Shown: positions 37,748 through 46,496 of the stretch, in pieces | How positions within the stretch are numbered: position 1 is the stretch's first letter | Layout: the number at the start of each line of letters is the position of its first letter | Assembly (NCBI RefSeq): GCF_016772315.1 | Contig: NZ_CP053482.1 | Coordinates: forward strand, 3,095,501 to 3,159,500 | DNA: 64,000 nucleotides | Source of the DNA: Thiothrix subterranea | Lineage (GTDB): Bacteria; Pseudomonadota; Gammaproteobacteria; Thiotrichales; Thiotrichaceae | Direction of reading: 5' to 3' | Notes under the pieces: model-generated | What the model was told of the DNA's origin: nothing | Seen by the model: only the letters and a program-made list of their open reading frames with translations | The model's database searches: none | Made by a program: the position numbers and the translations under genes

Positions 37748-39145
37748 ATGTTCAGAAAAACTACCCTTGCCGTGTCGGTGTTATTGGCATTAGGCGCTCA
37801 ATCAGCATTCGCAACCAACGGTATGGTCATGGAGGGGTACGGGCCCATCTCAACCGGTATGGGTGGCGCGGCGTCTGCATTAGACGTTGGAACGTCTGGG
37901 ATGGCGAATAATCCTGCTACATTGACCATGATGCAAGATGGCGACCAGAAAGCTGAAGTATCCATTGGTAACTTACGTCCCGATGTTGGCGTGAAAGTGC
38001 CAACATCAGGTGGGGTTGTTTCCAGTACGTCAGACGGTGATTCCTACTTAATGCCAGCGGCTGGTTATGTGCGTAAACAAGGTAAAGTTAGCTACGGTAT
38101 CGGGGTGTTATCACAGGGTGGCATGGGTACTGAATACGCTGCGGATACCCCGTTAGGTGCGGCGGCTGGTGGTGGAGCACGTTCTGAACTGGGCGTTGGT
38201 GCTGTCATTTTTCCTGTCGCGTATGAAGTGAATGATAAATTGTCTGTCGGTGGGACGGTTGATTATGTCTGGGGTGGCTTAGACATGAAGATGGGGATGC
38301 CCATCGCCGCGCCGGGCGCTAACCCCGCCGCAGCGGGAACCTTCGCTGATTTTTCACAAGGTCAACAAATTCTGGGTTCTGCCAGCGGTACTTTAGTGCA
38401 AGGTTTAGGATCCATGGTTGATCCTGCGGCAATGACAAGTACCGCTGCCGCGTTTGATTTTTCCAATGATAATGATTTTAGTGGTCAAACCAATGGCGCT
38501 GGTATCAGTGGTAAGCTTGGTGCTACTTATAAAGTAAATCCAAAACTTACGGTAGGCGGGAGTTATCGGGCTAAGACCAATATGGAAGATTTTACCGGTG
38601 ATGGCAGTATGAAGTTAGTTAATCTGGCTACAGGTGCAACCGATGTCAGCATCCCCGGTAAATATACCATCAAGGATTTCCAGTTCCCTGCGACCACTAC
38701 CGTTGGTGCGGCTTATAAAATGACCGATAAAACCACGGTGGCTGCCGATGTCAGTCGCATTGGTTGGTCGGATACCATGAAAGATTTCAATTTAAATTTT
38801 ACAACGGCTGATGGTGCTTCCGCCGATATTTCCATGAAGCAGAACTGGGATGATCAAACAGTGGTCAAACTGGGGGTTGCTCATGATGTCGATGAGAATT
38901 TGACTGTACGCGGTGGCGTTAATTTAGCGAATAACCCCGTACCGGATGCTTACTTGAATCCCTTATTCCCGGCGATTGTTGAAAATCACGTTACGGGTGG
39001 TTTGACATACGGTGTCGGTAAAATGAGTAAAGTATCTGCTTCATTAGTTTATGCGCCGGAAGTGGAGCAGACAAACACGAATACCAACATTACCGCTACG
39101 CATTCACAGACCAATCTCCAAGTTATGTACACGTTCGATTTTTAA
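37748..39145 (+). CDS. FadL/OmpP1-family outer-membrane protein
   Basis: Outer-membrane beta-barrel transporter for hydrophobic compounds. A signal peptide (MFRKTTLAVSVLLALGAQSAFA) is followed by the conserved NPA region (SALDVGTSGMANNPATL) near the N-terminus that forms the FadL plug, a barrel of alternating strands and the terminal Phe of YTFDF. The 465 aa lack cysteines after the signal peptide. GGAGGAG (37732-37738) precedes the ATG, and the upstream 150 bp are very AT-rich. A bidirectional-looking terminator follows. Substrate (fatty acid, hydrocarbon or sulfur-related) cannot be told. Confidence 0.85.
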   Translation: MFRKTTLAVSVLLALGAQSAFATNGMVMEGYGPISTGMGGAASALDVGTSGMANNPATLTMMQDGDQKAEVSIGNLRPDVGVKVPTSGGVVSSTSDGDSYLMPAAGYVRKQGKVSYGIGVLSQGGMGTEYAADTPLGAAAGGGARSELGVGAVIFPVAYEVNDKLSVGGTVDYVWGGLDMKMGMPIAAPGANPAAAGTFADFSQGQQILGSASGTLVQGLGSMVDPAAMTSTAAAFDFSNDNDFSGQTNGAGISGKLGATYKVNPKLTVGGSYRAKTNMEDFTGDGSMKLVNLATGATDVSIPGKYTIKDFQFPATTTVGAAYKMTDKTTVAADVSRIGWSDTMKDFNLNFTTADGASADISMKQNWDDQTVVKLGVAHDVDENLTVRGGVNLANNPVPDAYLNPLFPAIVENHVTGGLTYGVGKMSKVSASLVYAPEVEQTNTNTNITATHSQTNLQVMYTFDF

Positions 39146-39182
39146 GTCATAAGTTGAATGAGATTTGAGTGAGGAGGAATTG

Positions 39183-39213
39183 AAAAGCGGGGCTAAGCCC
39201 CGCTTTTCTTTTT
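39183..39213 (+). terminator. Terminator after the FadL-family gene
   Basis: An 11-bp stem AAAAGCGGGGC / GCCCCGCTTTT (39183-39193, 39197-39207) with a TAA loop is followed by CTTTTTA. The A-run on the other side makes it potentially bidirectional, serving also the minus-strand gene ending at 39332. Confidence 0.85.
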
Positions 39214-39331
39214 ATGCCTTGAAACGAACAACCAAGAAAGCCCGAACGTGATTGTTCCTGATGACCTAACTACCAGCCCTTTAAATAGGTAGATCATCAT
39301 CCCAAGGTTTTTTTTGACCGAGTAAATAAGC

Positions 39332-39637
39332 TTATATCAATGGGTGTTCATAAGTCCCAAAGGTATGTGATGGCAAGCGAATCCGCAACAGGGATGACGC
39401 CGTTGCCAACGAAATCGCCCCGTGCGCTACGCTATCGTTAGGGGAGATAATGTAATCCGGTACGCCGCACAATGTGTCGCTACTGGCATGGTATGCCCGA
39501 TCAATATCATTGCCTGCTTCAAACACCGTGAAGTAAGCGTTCTGGTAGCGCTCAGCTTGGATGCGTGCGTTACGACAGGCTTCCGCAAAAGTCTTATGTG
39601 TTGAGTGATAAGTGCCATCAAGAAAAACCTTGAACAT
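39332..39637 (-). CDS. Hypothetical 101-aa protein, paralogue A
   Basis: No family recognised. Starts MFKVFLDGTYHSTHKTFAEA and aligns over its first ~75 residues with the 101-aa protein at 39941-40246: both share MFKV, STH, the ACR.ARTQA-like segment, a Y-x-TVF-x-AG strand, and a GVPxYIIxP motif. The fold looks like a small alpha/beta domain with no signal peptide or membrane segment. The ATG at 39637 has AGGAG 7 nt upstream; a longer frame to 39658 is not needed. Tandem duplication with divergence is the simplest history. Confidence 0.65.
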   Translation of the reverse strand: MFKVFLDGTYHSTHKTFAEACRNARIQAERYQNAYFTVFEAGNDIDRAYHASSDTLCGVPDYIISPNDSVAHGAISLATASSLLRIRLPSHTFGTYEHPLI

Positions 39638-39811
39638 GTGAAAACTCCTGTCTGCCATTCATGTTGCTATGAGATGAAGAATAGGGGAATTGTTTGCGTC
39701 GATATGTGACAGCAAACACACAATAGGAAAAACGTTGATCAAATATTTTTTGTTTATTTTTGTTTTTATTTATGATGTTTGAGGTTTTGCAGCGGTGAAG
39801 CGTACCCAAAG

Positions 39812-39886
39812 AAAAAGCGGGGACATGCCCCGCTTGAAGATGCTTTGTGTATTCAGCAGGTAGCCCCATCTGCTGAATACGCAAAG
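39812..39886 (-). terminator. Long hairpin followed by intrinsic terminator downstream of paralogue B
   Basis: Read on the minus strand, a 17-bp stem with one G-U (39870-39886 with 39843-39859, 10-nt loop) is followed by an 8-bp stem AAGCGGGG/CCCCGCTT (39815-39822, 39828-39835) and a T-run (39812-39816). The second hairpin is a good terminator; the first is longer than termination needs and may be an RNA element. The rest of the 303-bp gap to paralogue A shows only AT-rich promoter-like sequence. Confidence 0.7.
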
Positions 39887-39940
39887 ACTGTTTAACGAAC
39901 AACCTACTGCTCGTTTAGCCCTATTTTTATTGAGTTGTTT

Positions 39941-40246
39941 TTAGAAGCCCCTGGCGATCCCGACTGAATGGCGGGCGGCGGCCGCGACCAAATTACCGAT
40001 GCCTGCACTGCGCTGTTCTTCACGGTTCTCGGTGATAGCACGCGCATGAGGGGTGATAATGTAGGCCGGTACACCTTTCATCATGGCTTTTTCAGTATCC
40101 AGCCCTGGCTTGGTGGTTTTACCTGCTGCAAATACCGTGACGTAGGCGCGTTGATCAAGAATGGCTTGCGTCCGTGCATAGCGGCAAGCACTGCTGAGTG
40201 TCTCGTGTGTGGAGTCAAAACTCCCGTTAATATAGACTTTAAACAT
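39941..40246 (-). CDS. Hypothetical 101-aa protein, paralogue B
   Basis: No family recognised. Starts MFKVYINGSFDSTHETLSSA, with ACRYARTQAILDQRAYVTVFAAG and GVPAYIITPHARAIT matching paralogue A at 39332-39637. The C-terminal ~25 residues differ and are Ala/Gly-rich. GGGAGC lies 6-8 nt before the ATG. A soluble small protein is expected. The two copies each have their own promoter region and are not closely coupled. Confidence 0.65.
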   Translation of the reverse strand: MFKVYINGSFDSTHETLSSACRYARTQAILDQRAYVTVFAAGKTTKPGLDTEKAMMKGVPAYIITPHARAITENREEQRSAGIGNLVAAAARHSVGIARGF

Positions 40247-40502
40247 CGTGTTAGCTCCCGTCGTGTCGTTTCCTGTAGGTGCAGAATAGGTAAAAAACCG
40301 CCGCTAGAATGTGATAGCGAACACACTTTTTCTTTTTTTACTCAAAAGTTTTTTATTCCCTATTTTCTTGGTTTATTAATAATAATTTAATTTATTTGAT
40401 AATTAAATTTTATGATAATGCGCGAATGTGTGCAAAAAATATTTCATTCAGGTAAAATGCTGCAATGCCGCATCACACCTCACTTTGTCGGTCGCTTTCG
40501 GC

Positions 40503-40520
40503 AAGATTGTCGACAATCTT
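40503..40520. promoter_or_regulatory. 18-bp palindrome upstream of mqo (candidate operator)
   Basis: AAGATTGTC-GACAATCTT is a perfect 18-bp palindrome 90 bp before the mqo start, with further TTTGTCGG and ACCGACC half-sites at 40480-40490 and 40548-40556. Related TTGTC-GACA motifs occur before aceA (42144-42297). The 363-bp gap 40247-40609 otherwise holds a very AT-rich stretch (40320-40420) and no gene. Confidence 0.55.
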
Positions 40521-40609
40521 ATGAAAAATCGGTTAAGCACCGCTAGAAATGACCGACCTTCCCGTTCTATTATCTGTACTTCCTTATCCTTAGCTCTTTG
40601 AAGGTGAAT

Positions 40610-42112
40610 ATGGTTGCGAAGAATGTAAACGTGGTGCTGGTAGGCGCAGGCACAATGAGTGCTACCTTGGGCGTGTTGCTGAAACAGCTAAACCCATTGT
40701 TGACAATCAGCATCATTGAGCGTCTGGATGATGTGGCGATGGAAAGCACCAGCGGCTGGAATAATGCCGGTACGGGTCATGCCGCCTATTGCGAATTGAA
40801 TTACACCCCAGAGAAAGCCGATGGCTCGGTAGACGCCAGTAAAGCGTTTGCAATCAACGAGTCATTTGAGCGTACCCTGCAATTTTGGTCATATTTGGTG
40901 CAGCAAGAAGCCTTGCCAGAGCCGCCATCTTTCATTAATCCGACCCCGCACTTGAGCTTTGTGTGGGGTGAAAAAAACGTTGATTTTTTACGCAAACGCT
41001 TTGAAGTACTGAGCCAACACCCGATGTTCGCAGGCATGGAATACAGTGAAGATCCGGCTGTCTTGAAAGTTTGGATGCCACTGGTGATGAATGGGCGCGA
41101 TCCCAACCAGCGCGTCGCCGGAACACGGGTGCTGCACGGTTCGGATGTGAATTTCGGCTCATTGACGCGCAGCATGATCGGCTATTTGCAGAACTTTGAT
41201 AACGTTGACGTTCTTGTCAAGCACGAGGTGAAAAGCCTGCGCAAACAAGCCGATGGCAAATGGCGCATTGTGACCCAAGAAACCGATAGCATTTTAGACA
41301 CGCTGACCCTGACGGCAGATTTTGTGTTTTTAGGCGCTGGCGGTGGTGCTTTGCCATTGTTGCAAAAATCCGGCATTGAAGAAGGCAAGGGCTACGGCGG
41401 TTTCCCTGTTAGTGGTCAATGGTTAGTCTGTAAAAAACCGGAAATTGTGAGTCAACACTTTGCCAAGGTTTACGGCAAAGCGTCGATTGGTGCGCCGCCA
41501 ATGTCAGTGCCGCATTTGGATACGCGCATTATTGATGGCGAAAAAGCGTTGTTGTTTGGGCCTTTTGCCGGTTTCACCACCAAATTCCTGAAAGAAGGTT
41601 CGGTGTTGGATTTGGTCGAGTCGATCAAGCCGAACAATTTATTGCCAATGGCAAAGGTGGGTTTGAGCAGTTTTGACCTGATTCGCTACTTGGTGTCGGA
41701 AGTGATGCAGAACCATGATTCACGCATGGACGCTTTGCGCGAATATTATCCCGAAGCGCGTGATGAAGACTGGACATTGGCGAGTGCCGGTCAACGGGTA
41801 CAAATCATTAAAAAAGACCCGGTGAAAGGCGGCAAGTTGGAATTCGGTACCGAGGTTATCACCGCTGCCGATGGTTCACTGGCAGGGTTGCTGGGTGCGT
41901 CTCCCGGTGCGTCGGTCACGGTGACGGCAATGTTGCAAGTGTTGGAGAAATGTTTTGCGACAGAAATGGCATCCGCTGCGTGGAAAACCAAGCTGAAGGC
42001 GATGATTCCCTCTTATGGCGAGTCGTTGGTGAATAACACCGCGTTGCTCCAAGAAGTGCGTGCATCCACATTGTCGACATTGGGTTTAATCAAATTAGCG
42101 TCTGATCATTGA
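40610..42112 (+). CDS. mqo: Malate:quinone oxidoreductase
   Basis: FAD-dependent, membrane-associated enzyme oxidising malate to oxaloacetate with quinone as acceptor. The 500 aa include the FAD-binding VVLVGAGTMSATLG (~8-21), IIERLDDVAMESTSGWNNAGTGHA and the C-terminal GASPGASVTVTAMLQVLEKC. The ATG at 40610 has GAAGGTG just before it. Followed 224 bp later by aceA; malate is the product of the glyoxylate shunt, so the pair fits acetate or fatty acid growth. Confidence 0.94.
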   Translation: MVAKNVNVVLVGAGTMSATLGVLLKQLNPLLTISIIERLDDVAMESTSGWNNAGTGHAAYCELNYTPEKADGSVDASKAFAINESFERTLQFWSYLVQQEALPEPPSFINPTPHLSFVWGEKNVDFLRKRFEVLSQHPMFAGMEYSEDPAVLKVWMPLVMNGRDPNQRVAGTRVLHGSDVNFGSLTRSMIGYLQNFDNVDVLVKHEVKSLRKQADGKWRIVTQETDSILDTLTLTADFVFLGAGGGALPLLQKSGIEEGKGYGGFPVSGQWLVCKKPEIVSQHFAKVYGKASIGAPPMSVPHLDTRIIDGEKALLFGPFAGFTTKFLKEGSVLDLVESIKPNNLLPMAKVGLSSFDLIRYLVSEVMQNHDSRMDALREYYPEARDEDWTLASAGQRVQIIKKDPVKGGKLEFGTEVITAADGSLAGLLGASPGASVTVTAMLQVLEKCFATEMASAAWKTKLKAMIPSYGESLVNNTALLQEVRASTLSTLGLIKLASDH

Positions 42113-42143
42113 CTCAGGCAATGATAAGGATTGAATTAATTTT

Positions 42144-42297
42144 ATTGTCGACAGATTGCCGGTTCATTACTATCCAATCAGCGGATAATTTTAATGGTTG
42201 TCCGACATTCTATAGAAAAAGCAAGATTCGCAGCAGCGAGCAAAGAGATGAACAACGGCTTGTCTTAGGTAACTAAGCACAGATTGCCGACATTTTA
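42144..42297. promoter_or_regulatory. Repeated TTGTC-GACA motifs upstream of aceA
   Basis: Three related sites lie in the aceA leader: TTGTCGACAG (42145-42154), TTGTCCGACAT (42198-42208) and ATTGCCGACATT (42283-42294). They resemble the palindrome upstream of mqo and GntR/FadR-type operators (TnGTnnnACnA). They probably bind a shared regulator; none is encoded nearby. Confidence 0.5.
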
Positions 42298-42336
42298 CCG
42301 GTTTCGTTTACTTTTATTGATTCTGAGGAACACTAC

Positions 42337-43647
42337 ATGACAACTCGTGAAGCACAGATTGCAGCTCTGGAAAAAGACTGGGCAGAAAATCCACGTTGGG
42401 CAAGCGTTAAGCGCACTTACAGTGCGGCTGACGTAGTACGCCTGCGTGGTTCTTTGCAAGTTGATCACACGCTGGCAAAGCGTGGTGCAGCTAAGCTGTG
42501 GGATCTGGTTAACGGCGGCGCGAAAAAAGGCTACGTTAACGCTTTCGGCGCAATCAGCGCGGGTCAAGCGATGCAACAAGCTAAAGCAGGTTTGGAAGCG
42601 GTTTACCTGTCCGGCTGGCAGGTTGCGGCTGACGGCAATACCTCAGAAACCATGTACCCTGACCAATCTCTGTACGCTTATGATTCCGTACCAACCATGG
42701 TTCGCCGTATCAACAACACCTTCAAGCGTGCTGATGAAATCCAATGGGGTCGCGGTATCAGCCCGACTGACGAAGGCGGTATCGACTACTTCTTGCCTAT
42801 CGTTGCTGACGCAGAAGCCGGTTTCGGCGGCGTTTTGAACGCTTTTGAACTGATGAAGAACATGATCACCGCAGGCGCGGCTGGCGTTCACTTTGAAGAC
42901 CAATTGGCTGCTGTTAAGAAATGCGGTCACATGGGCGGCAAAGTGTTGGTTCCAACGTCTGAGGCGATTGAAAAACTGATTTCTGCACGTTTCGCGGCTG
43001 ATGTCATGGGCGTTCCTACCGTTATTTTGGCGCGTACTGACGCTGAAGCAGCTAACCTGATCACGTCTGATCATGACGCAAACGACAAGCCATTCCTGAC
43101 TGGCGAGCGTACTGCTGAAGGTTTCTACCGCGTTAAGAACGGTCTGGAACAGTCCATCAGCCGTGGCGTTGCTTACGCGCCTTACGCTGACATGGTGTGG
43201 TGTGAAACGGGCAAGCCTGACCTTGGCTTTGCGCGTGAATTCGCCCAAGCGGTACAAGCAGCTTGCCCCGGTCAGTTGTTGTCTTATAACTGCTCACCGT
43301 CTTTCAACTGGAAGAAAAACCTGTCTGACTCACAAATCGCTTCTTTCCAAGAAGATTTGGCAGCAATGGGTTACAAATACCAGTTCATCACCTTGGCGGG
43401 TATCCACGTTAACTGGTACAACAGCTTCCAGTTCGCACACGCTTACGCTCGCGGCGAAGGCATGAAGCACTACGTCAACATGGTTCAAGAACCTGAATTT
43501 GCGGCGCGTGAAAAAGGTTATACCTTCGTTTCTCACCAGCAAGAAGTGGGCGTTGGCTACTTCGATGACGTGACTACCGTCATCCAAGGTGGTTCTTCAT
43601 CCGTAACAGCGTTGACTGGCTCTACTGAAGAAGAGCAATTCCATTAA
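42337..43647 (+). CDS. aceA: Isocitrate lyase
   Basis: Glyoxylate-shunt enzyme that splits isocitrate into glyoxylate and succinate. The 436 aa (E. coli 434) carry the catalytic [14 protein letters not shown] (catalytic Cys in KKCGHMGGK, ~192), [14 protein letters not shown] and [15 protein letters not shown]. Codon choice differs from neighbours (many CGT, GGT, GTT and AAG codons), typical of a highly expressed gene. GAGGAACAC precedes the ATG. No aceB (malate synthase) is in the window. Confidence 0.96.
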   Translation: MTTREAQIAALEKDWAENPRWASVKRTYSAADVVRLRGSLQVDHTLAKRGAAKLWDLVNGGAKKGYVNAFGAISAGQAMQQAKAGLEAVYLSGWQVAADGNTSETMYPDQSLYAYDSVPTMVRRINNTFKRADEIQWGRGISPTDEGGIDYFLPIVADAEAGFGGVLNAFELMKNMITAGAAGVHFEDQLAAVKKCGHMGGKVLVPTSEAIEKLISARFAADVMGVPTVILARTDAEAANLITSDHDANDKPFLTGERTAEGFYRVKNGLEQSISRGVAYAPYADMVWCETGKPDLGFAREFAQAVQAACPGQLLSYNCSPSFNWKKNLSDSQIASFQEDLAAMGYKYQFITLAGIHVNWYNSFQFAHAYARGEGMKHYVNMVQEPEFAAREKGYTFVSHQQEVGVGYFDDVTTVIQGGSSSVTALTGSTEEEQFH

Positions 43648-43688
43648 GATTTGATGTTCAGACTTCGCGGTTTGAATAAGTAATCTGG

Positions 43689-43719
43689 AAAAGCCCGGCG
43701 CTAACACGTCGGGCTTTTT
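43689..43719 (+). terminator. Terminator after aceA
   Basis: AAAAGCCCGGCG / CGTCGGGCTTTTT stem around a short AC-rich loop with a T-run on the plus side, 40 bp after the aceA stop. Confidence 0.85.
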
Positions 43720-43744
43720 AATTTCAGCTATTGCAAGGAGATTC

Positions 43745-44236
43745 ATGATGACATTCAAAACAGCCGACCTCTTAGACGACAACGAAGACAAGCCACTGCA
43801 AGTGGTACAACCGGGTTTCAACAACTACGGTGGTCGTTCCAAATTTGCGGGCGAAATCGTCACCATCAAGATTTACGAAGACAATTCCCTAGTACGCGAA
43901 CTGGTTGCCGAAGATGGCAAAGGCAAAGTACTGGTGATTGACGGCGGCGGTTCTACCCGTTGCGCACTGCTGGGCGATATGCTCGCTGAAAAAGCCGCGA
44001 AAAACGGCTGGAACGGCATTGTCGTTTACGGTCTGATACGCGATTCCGTTGACATCGGTCAGATGGACATTGGTGTCAAAGCCCTCGGCACATTGCCGCT
44101 GAAAAGCGTCAAGCGTGGTGTTGGTTTGCGTAACGAAGTGGTGCGTTTCCACGATGTGACGTTTACGCCGGGTCAATACCTGTATTCAGATGAGGACGGG
44201 ATGATCGTGTCTCCCGTTGCGCTATTGGGCGAATAA
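43745..44236 (+). CDS. rraA: RraA-family protein (RNase E inhibitor / HMG aldolase fold)
   Basis: A 163-aa protein of the RraA family. [44 protein letters not shown] (~60-82) and [21 protein letters not shown] match closely the gammaproteobacterial RraA group that inhibits RNase E, rather than the wider 4-hydroxy-4-methyl-2-oxoglutarate aldolases of the same fold; activity cannot be separated by sequence alone. AAGGAG (43735-43740) precedes two adjacent ATGs (43745 and 43748); spacing slightly favours the second. Confidence 0.88.
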   Translation: MMTFKTADLLDDNEDKPLQVVQPGFNNYGGRSKFAGEIVTIKIYEDNSLVRELVAEDGKGKVLVIDGGGSTRCALLGDMLAEKAAKNGWNGIVVYGLIRDSVDIGQMDIGVKALGTLPLKSVKRGVGLRNEVVRFHDVTFTPGQYLYSDEDGMIVSPVALLGE

Positions 44237-44263
44237 CGGACACGATAACGAACGATGGATGGG

Positions 44264-44291
44264 GTAGAGACGCAAAATTTTGCGTCTCTAC
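44264..44291. repeat. 28-bp perfect palindrome between convergent genes
   Basis: A perfect self-complementary 28-bp sequence with arms GTAGAGACGCAAAA and TTTTGCGTCTCTAC lies in the 76 bp between the stops of rraA and the TRAP large subunit. I recall GTAGAGACGC-type palindromes as dispersed repeats in cyanobacteria and some other bacteria. As RNA it would form the same hairpin on both strands and may end both transcripts. Confidence 0.8.
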
Positions 44292-44312
44292 GGCGGTGTG
44301 GTTTATCAACGG

Positions 44313-45902
44313 CTACTTATCCAACTGGAAGTTCAGCTCGTTACTGTCCTTCTTGGCTGGCTCTGGTGGTTTCGCCGGAGCTTGCCCATCCAAACTAAAC
44401 GGCAATTCGTTACTGCCTGAACTCGCTGCGGGTTTGCTGCTGCTTTCCATCTGGAAATTGATTTCTTGACTTTGTTCTACAGGTGCTTTGCCCTTATCCA
44501 AGAACGTTGTTACCAACCCCGGTGAGAACATCACAATGACCGTCATAAGCATTTGCAAACCGACCCACGGCACTGCGCCCCAATAAATATCGCTGCTTTT
44601 TACCTCTTTCGGCGCAACACCGCGTAAATAAAACAGCGCAAACCCAAACGGCGGGTGCATAAACGAAGTTTGGATATTCACACTTAAAATAATGCCAAAC
44701 CACACCAACGCCGCCGTTGCTGCCGCAGGTTCACTGAACCCCATCGACACCAATACAGGGGTAAGGATTTTTTGGGCAACGGGGGCGAGCAACGGCACAA
44801 GAATGAATACAATCTCGAAAAAATCGAGAAAAAATGCCAAAAAGAAAATAAACAGATTGACGATAATTAAGAAACTCATCCAGCCACCGGGCAAGTCCGA
44901 GAACAGGCTTTCGACCCAATGCCCGCCGTCTACGCCTTGGAATACCACTGAAAACGTGGTTGCCCCGATTAAAATGAAGATGACCATTGAGGTAATGCGT
45001 GCGGTATTTTTGTAGGCTTGCTTTATTAAGCTCCACCATATTGCTGTGCCGCCGAGCTGTTTACGCCGCCAATACGCCAACAATACCGCACCCATTGCTC
45101 CCATTGCGCCGGATTCGGTCGGCGTAGCAATCCCCAGCATGATCGTACCCAACACCAAAAAAATCAGCACGGCAGTGGGAATAATCCCGAGTAACGCTTT
45201 CTTCAACAGGGCAGTGCCTTTAAGCGTGATCTCTTTTTCGGGAATCGGCGGCAACCAATCGGGGCGAATGCGGGTGAGTAAAAAGGTGTAACCCATGAAC
45301 AAACCGATTTGCATCATCGCAGGAATCCACGCCCCCAGATACATCGTGCCGACATCCGCACTCGCGGTAGGCGTTTTTAACTGGTCAGCCAGAATAATCA
45401 GCACCAACGACGGTGGTACAATCTGCGCAATCGTTCCCGACGCGGCTAATACGCCCGTGGTGTAGCGCATGTTGTAGCCGTAACGCATCATCACGGGTAA
45501 CGAAATCATCGCCATTGCAATCACTTGCGCTGCGACCGTGCCAGTAATTGCGCCCAGCACAAAGCTGACCAGAATCACCGAATAACCCAAGCCACCGTGT
45601 ACCCGCCCAAACAATTGCCCCATCGAATCAAGCATGTCTTCGGCAAGGCGGCTACGTTCCAGCACCGCGCCCATGAAGGTAAAAAACGGTATCGCCAGCA
45701 ACAATTCGTTGGCAATGACACTGCCAAAAATTCGCTGCGGAATCGCCTGCAAAAAAGACAGAGTGAAAAAGCCCATTTCAATCGAAATAAAGCCGAAAAA
45801 CAGCCCGACCGCCATCAACGAAAACGCGACGGGGAAGCCGACCAGCATGAACAATACCAGCCCCGCAAACATTAGCAGGGGCATCATTTCCAAGGTAATC
45901 AT
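44313..45902 (-). CDS. dctM: TRAP transporter large permease (DctM)
   Basis: Large membrane subunit of a sodium-driven tripartite transporter. The 529 aa contain ~12 hydrophobic segments (~5-460), typical of DctM, with the family stretches MAVGLFFGF and GVLAASGTIAQIVPPSLVLIILAD. Unusually, after residue ~465 a hydrophilic ~60-residue tail carries three copies of a short motif (QEINFQME 479-486, NELPFSLD 498-505, NELNFQLD 521-528) between Pro/Ala/Ser linkers. It overlaps dctQ by ATGA. Confidence 0.9.
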   Translation of the reverse strand: MITLEMMPLLMFAGLVLFMLVGFPVAFSLMAVGLFFGFISIEMGFFTLSFLQAIPQRIFGSVIANELLLAIPFFTFMGAVLERSRLAEDMLDSMGQLFGRVHGGLGYSVILVSFVLGAITGTVAAQVIAMAMISLPVMMRYGYNMRYTTGVLAASGTIAQIVPPSLVLIILADQLKTPTASADVGTMYLGAWIPAMMQIGLFMGYTFLLTRIRPDWLPPIPEKEITLKGTALLKKALLGIIPTAVLIFLVLGTIMLGIATPTESGAMGAMGAVLLAYWRRKQLGGTAIWWSLIKQAYKNTARITSMVIFILIGATTFSVVFQGVDGGHWVESLFSDLPGGWMSFLIIVNLFIFFLAFFLDFFEIVFILVPLLAPVAQKILTPVLVSMGFSEPAAATAALVWFGIILSVNIQTSFMHPPFGFALFYLRGVAPKEVKSSDIYWGAVPWVGLQMLMTVIVMFSPGLVTTFLDKGKAPVEQSQEINFQMESSSKPAASSGSNELPFSLDGQAPAKPPEPAKKDSNELNFQLDK

Positions 45903-46435
45903 TGCTCTGGCCTCTCGTAGTGGGTATCAAGCTGGATCTCGCCTTTGAGCGCGGCGAAGCGTTTCACCAGTTCCGACAAGCCTTGTAGGACTAGCAAACC
46001 GAAGCCGAGAGGCAGCATGAATTTTATGGGGTAACGCGGTAAGCCGCCGGAGTTGCTGGAGTGTTCCATGATGTCCCATGAGGGCAAAAACAGTGTTTTC
46101 CACGACAGCCATGCGAACAGGGTGCAGGCGGGGAGCAAAAATAGCAGTAGGCCAAAAATGTCGATCCACAAGCGGGCGCGGTCGGAAACGTTGCCGTAAA
46201 TGATGTCTACGCGCACATGCCCGTTTTGCGCGAGTGTGTAAGATGCGCCTAGCATGACGGCTGCACCGAACAAGTACCACTGCAATTCCAGTGGCCAGTT
46301 GTCGCTGATGTCGAGGCTGTAGCGGAGTAGGGCGTTGCCTGCACTGACGACGCAGGCAAGCAGGATTAGGACGTTGGCGAGTTGCCCGAACTTGTCGTTC
46401 ATCGCGTCAACGGCACGCGAAAAGGTTAGTAGCAT
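45899..46435 (-). CDS. dctQ: TRAP transporter small permease (DctQ)
   Basis: A 178-aa protein with four membrane helices (~18-40, 52-72, 92-115, 138-158) and the family pattern ALLRYSLDISDNWPLELQWYLFGAAVMLGASYTLAQNGHVRVD. It sits between the binding protein and DctM and overlaps DctM by 4 bp. The site before the ATG is weak; an ATG 33 bp downstream is an alternative. Confidence 0.88.
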   Translation of the reverse strand: MLLTFSRAVDAMNDKFGQLANVLILLACVVSAGNALLRYSLDISDNWPLELQWYLFGAAVMLGASYTLAQNGHVRVDIIYGNVSDRARLWIDIFGLLLFLLPACTLFAWLSWKTLFLPSWDIMEHSSNSGGLPRYPIKFMLPLGFGLLVLQGLSELVKRFAALKGEIQLDTHYERPEQ

Positions 46436-46443
46436 GAAGAGTT

Positions 46444-46481
46444 CCCCTCACCCCAACCCCTCTCCCTCAAGGGGCGAGGGG
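46444..46481. repeat. REP-like palindrome between dctP and dctQ
   Basis: CCCCTCACCCC...CTCAAGGGGCGAGGGG forms a hairpin with CCCCTC/GAGGGG ends in the 61-bp gap of the TRAP operon. It is similar in style to the element inserted in the glycosylase gene and may set the ratio of binding protein to permease by RNA folding. Confidence 0.6.
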
Positions 46482-46496
46482 CTAAGATGCCAATCG

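Noticed and set aside
42643-43257. 204-residue minus-strand frame opposite aceA
   Set aside because: Antisense to a highly conserved, highly expressed gene with strong codon bias.
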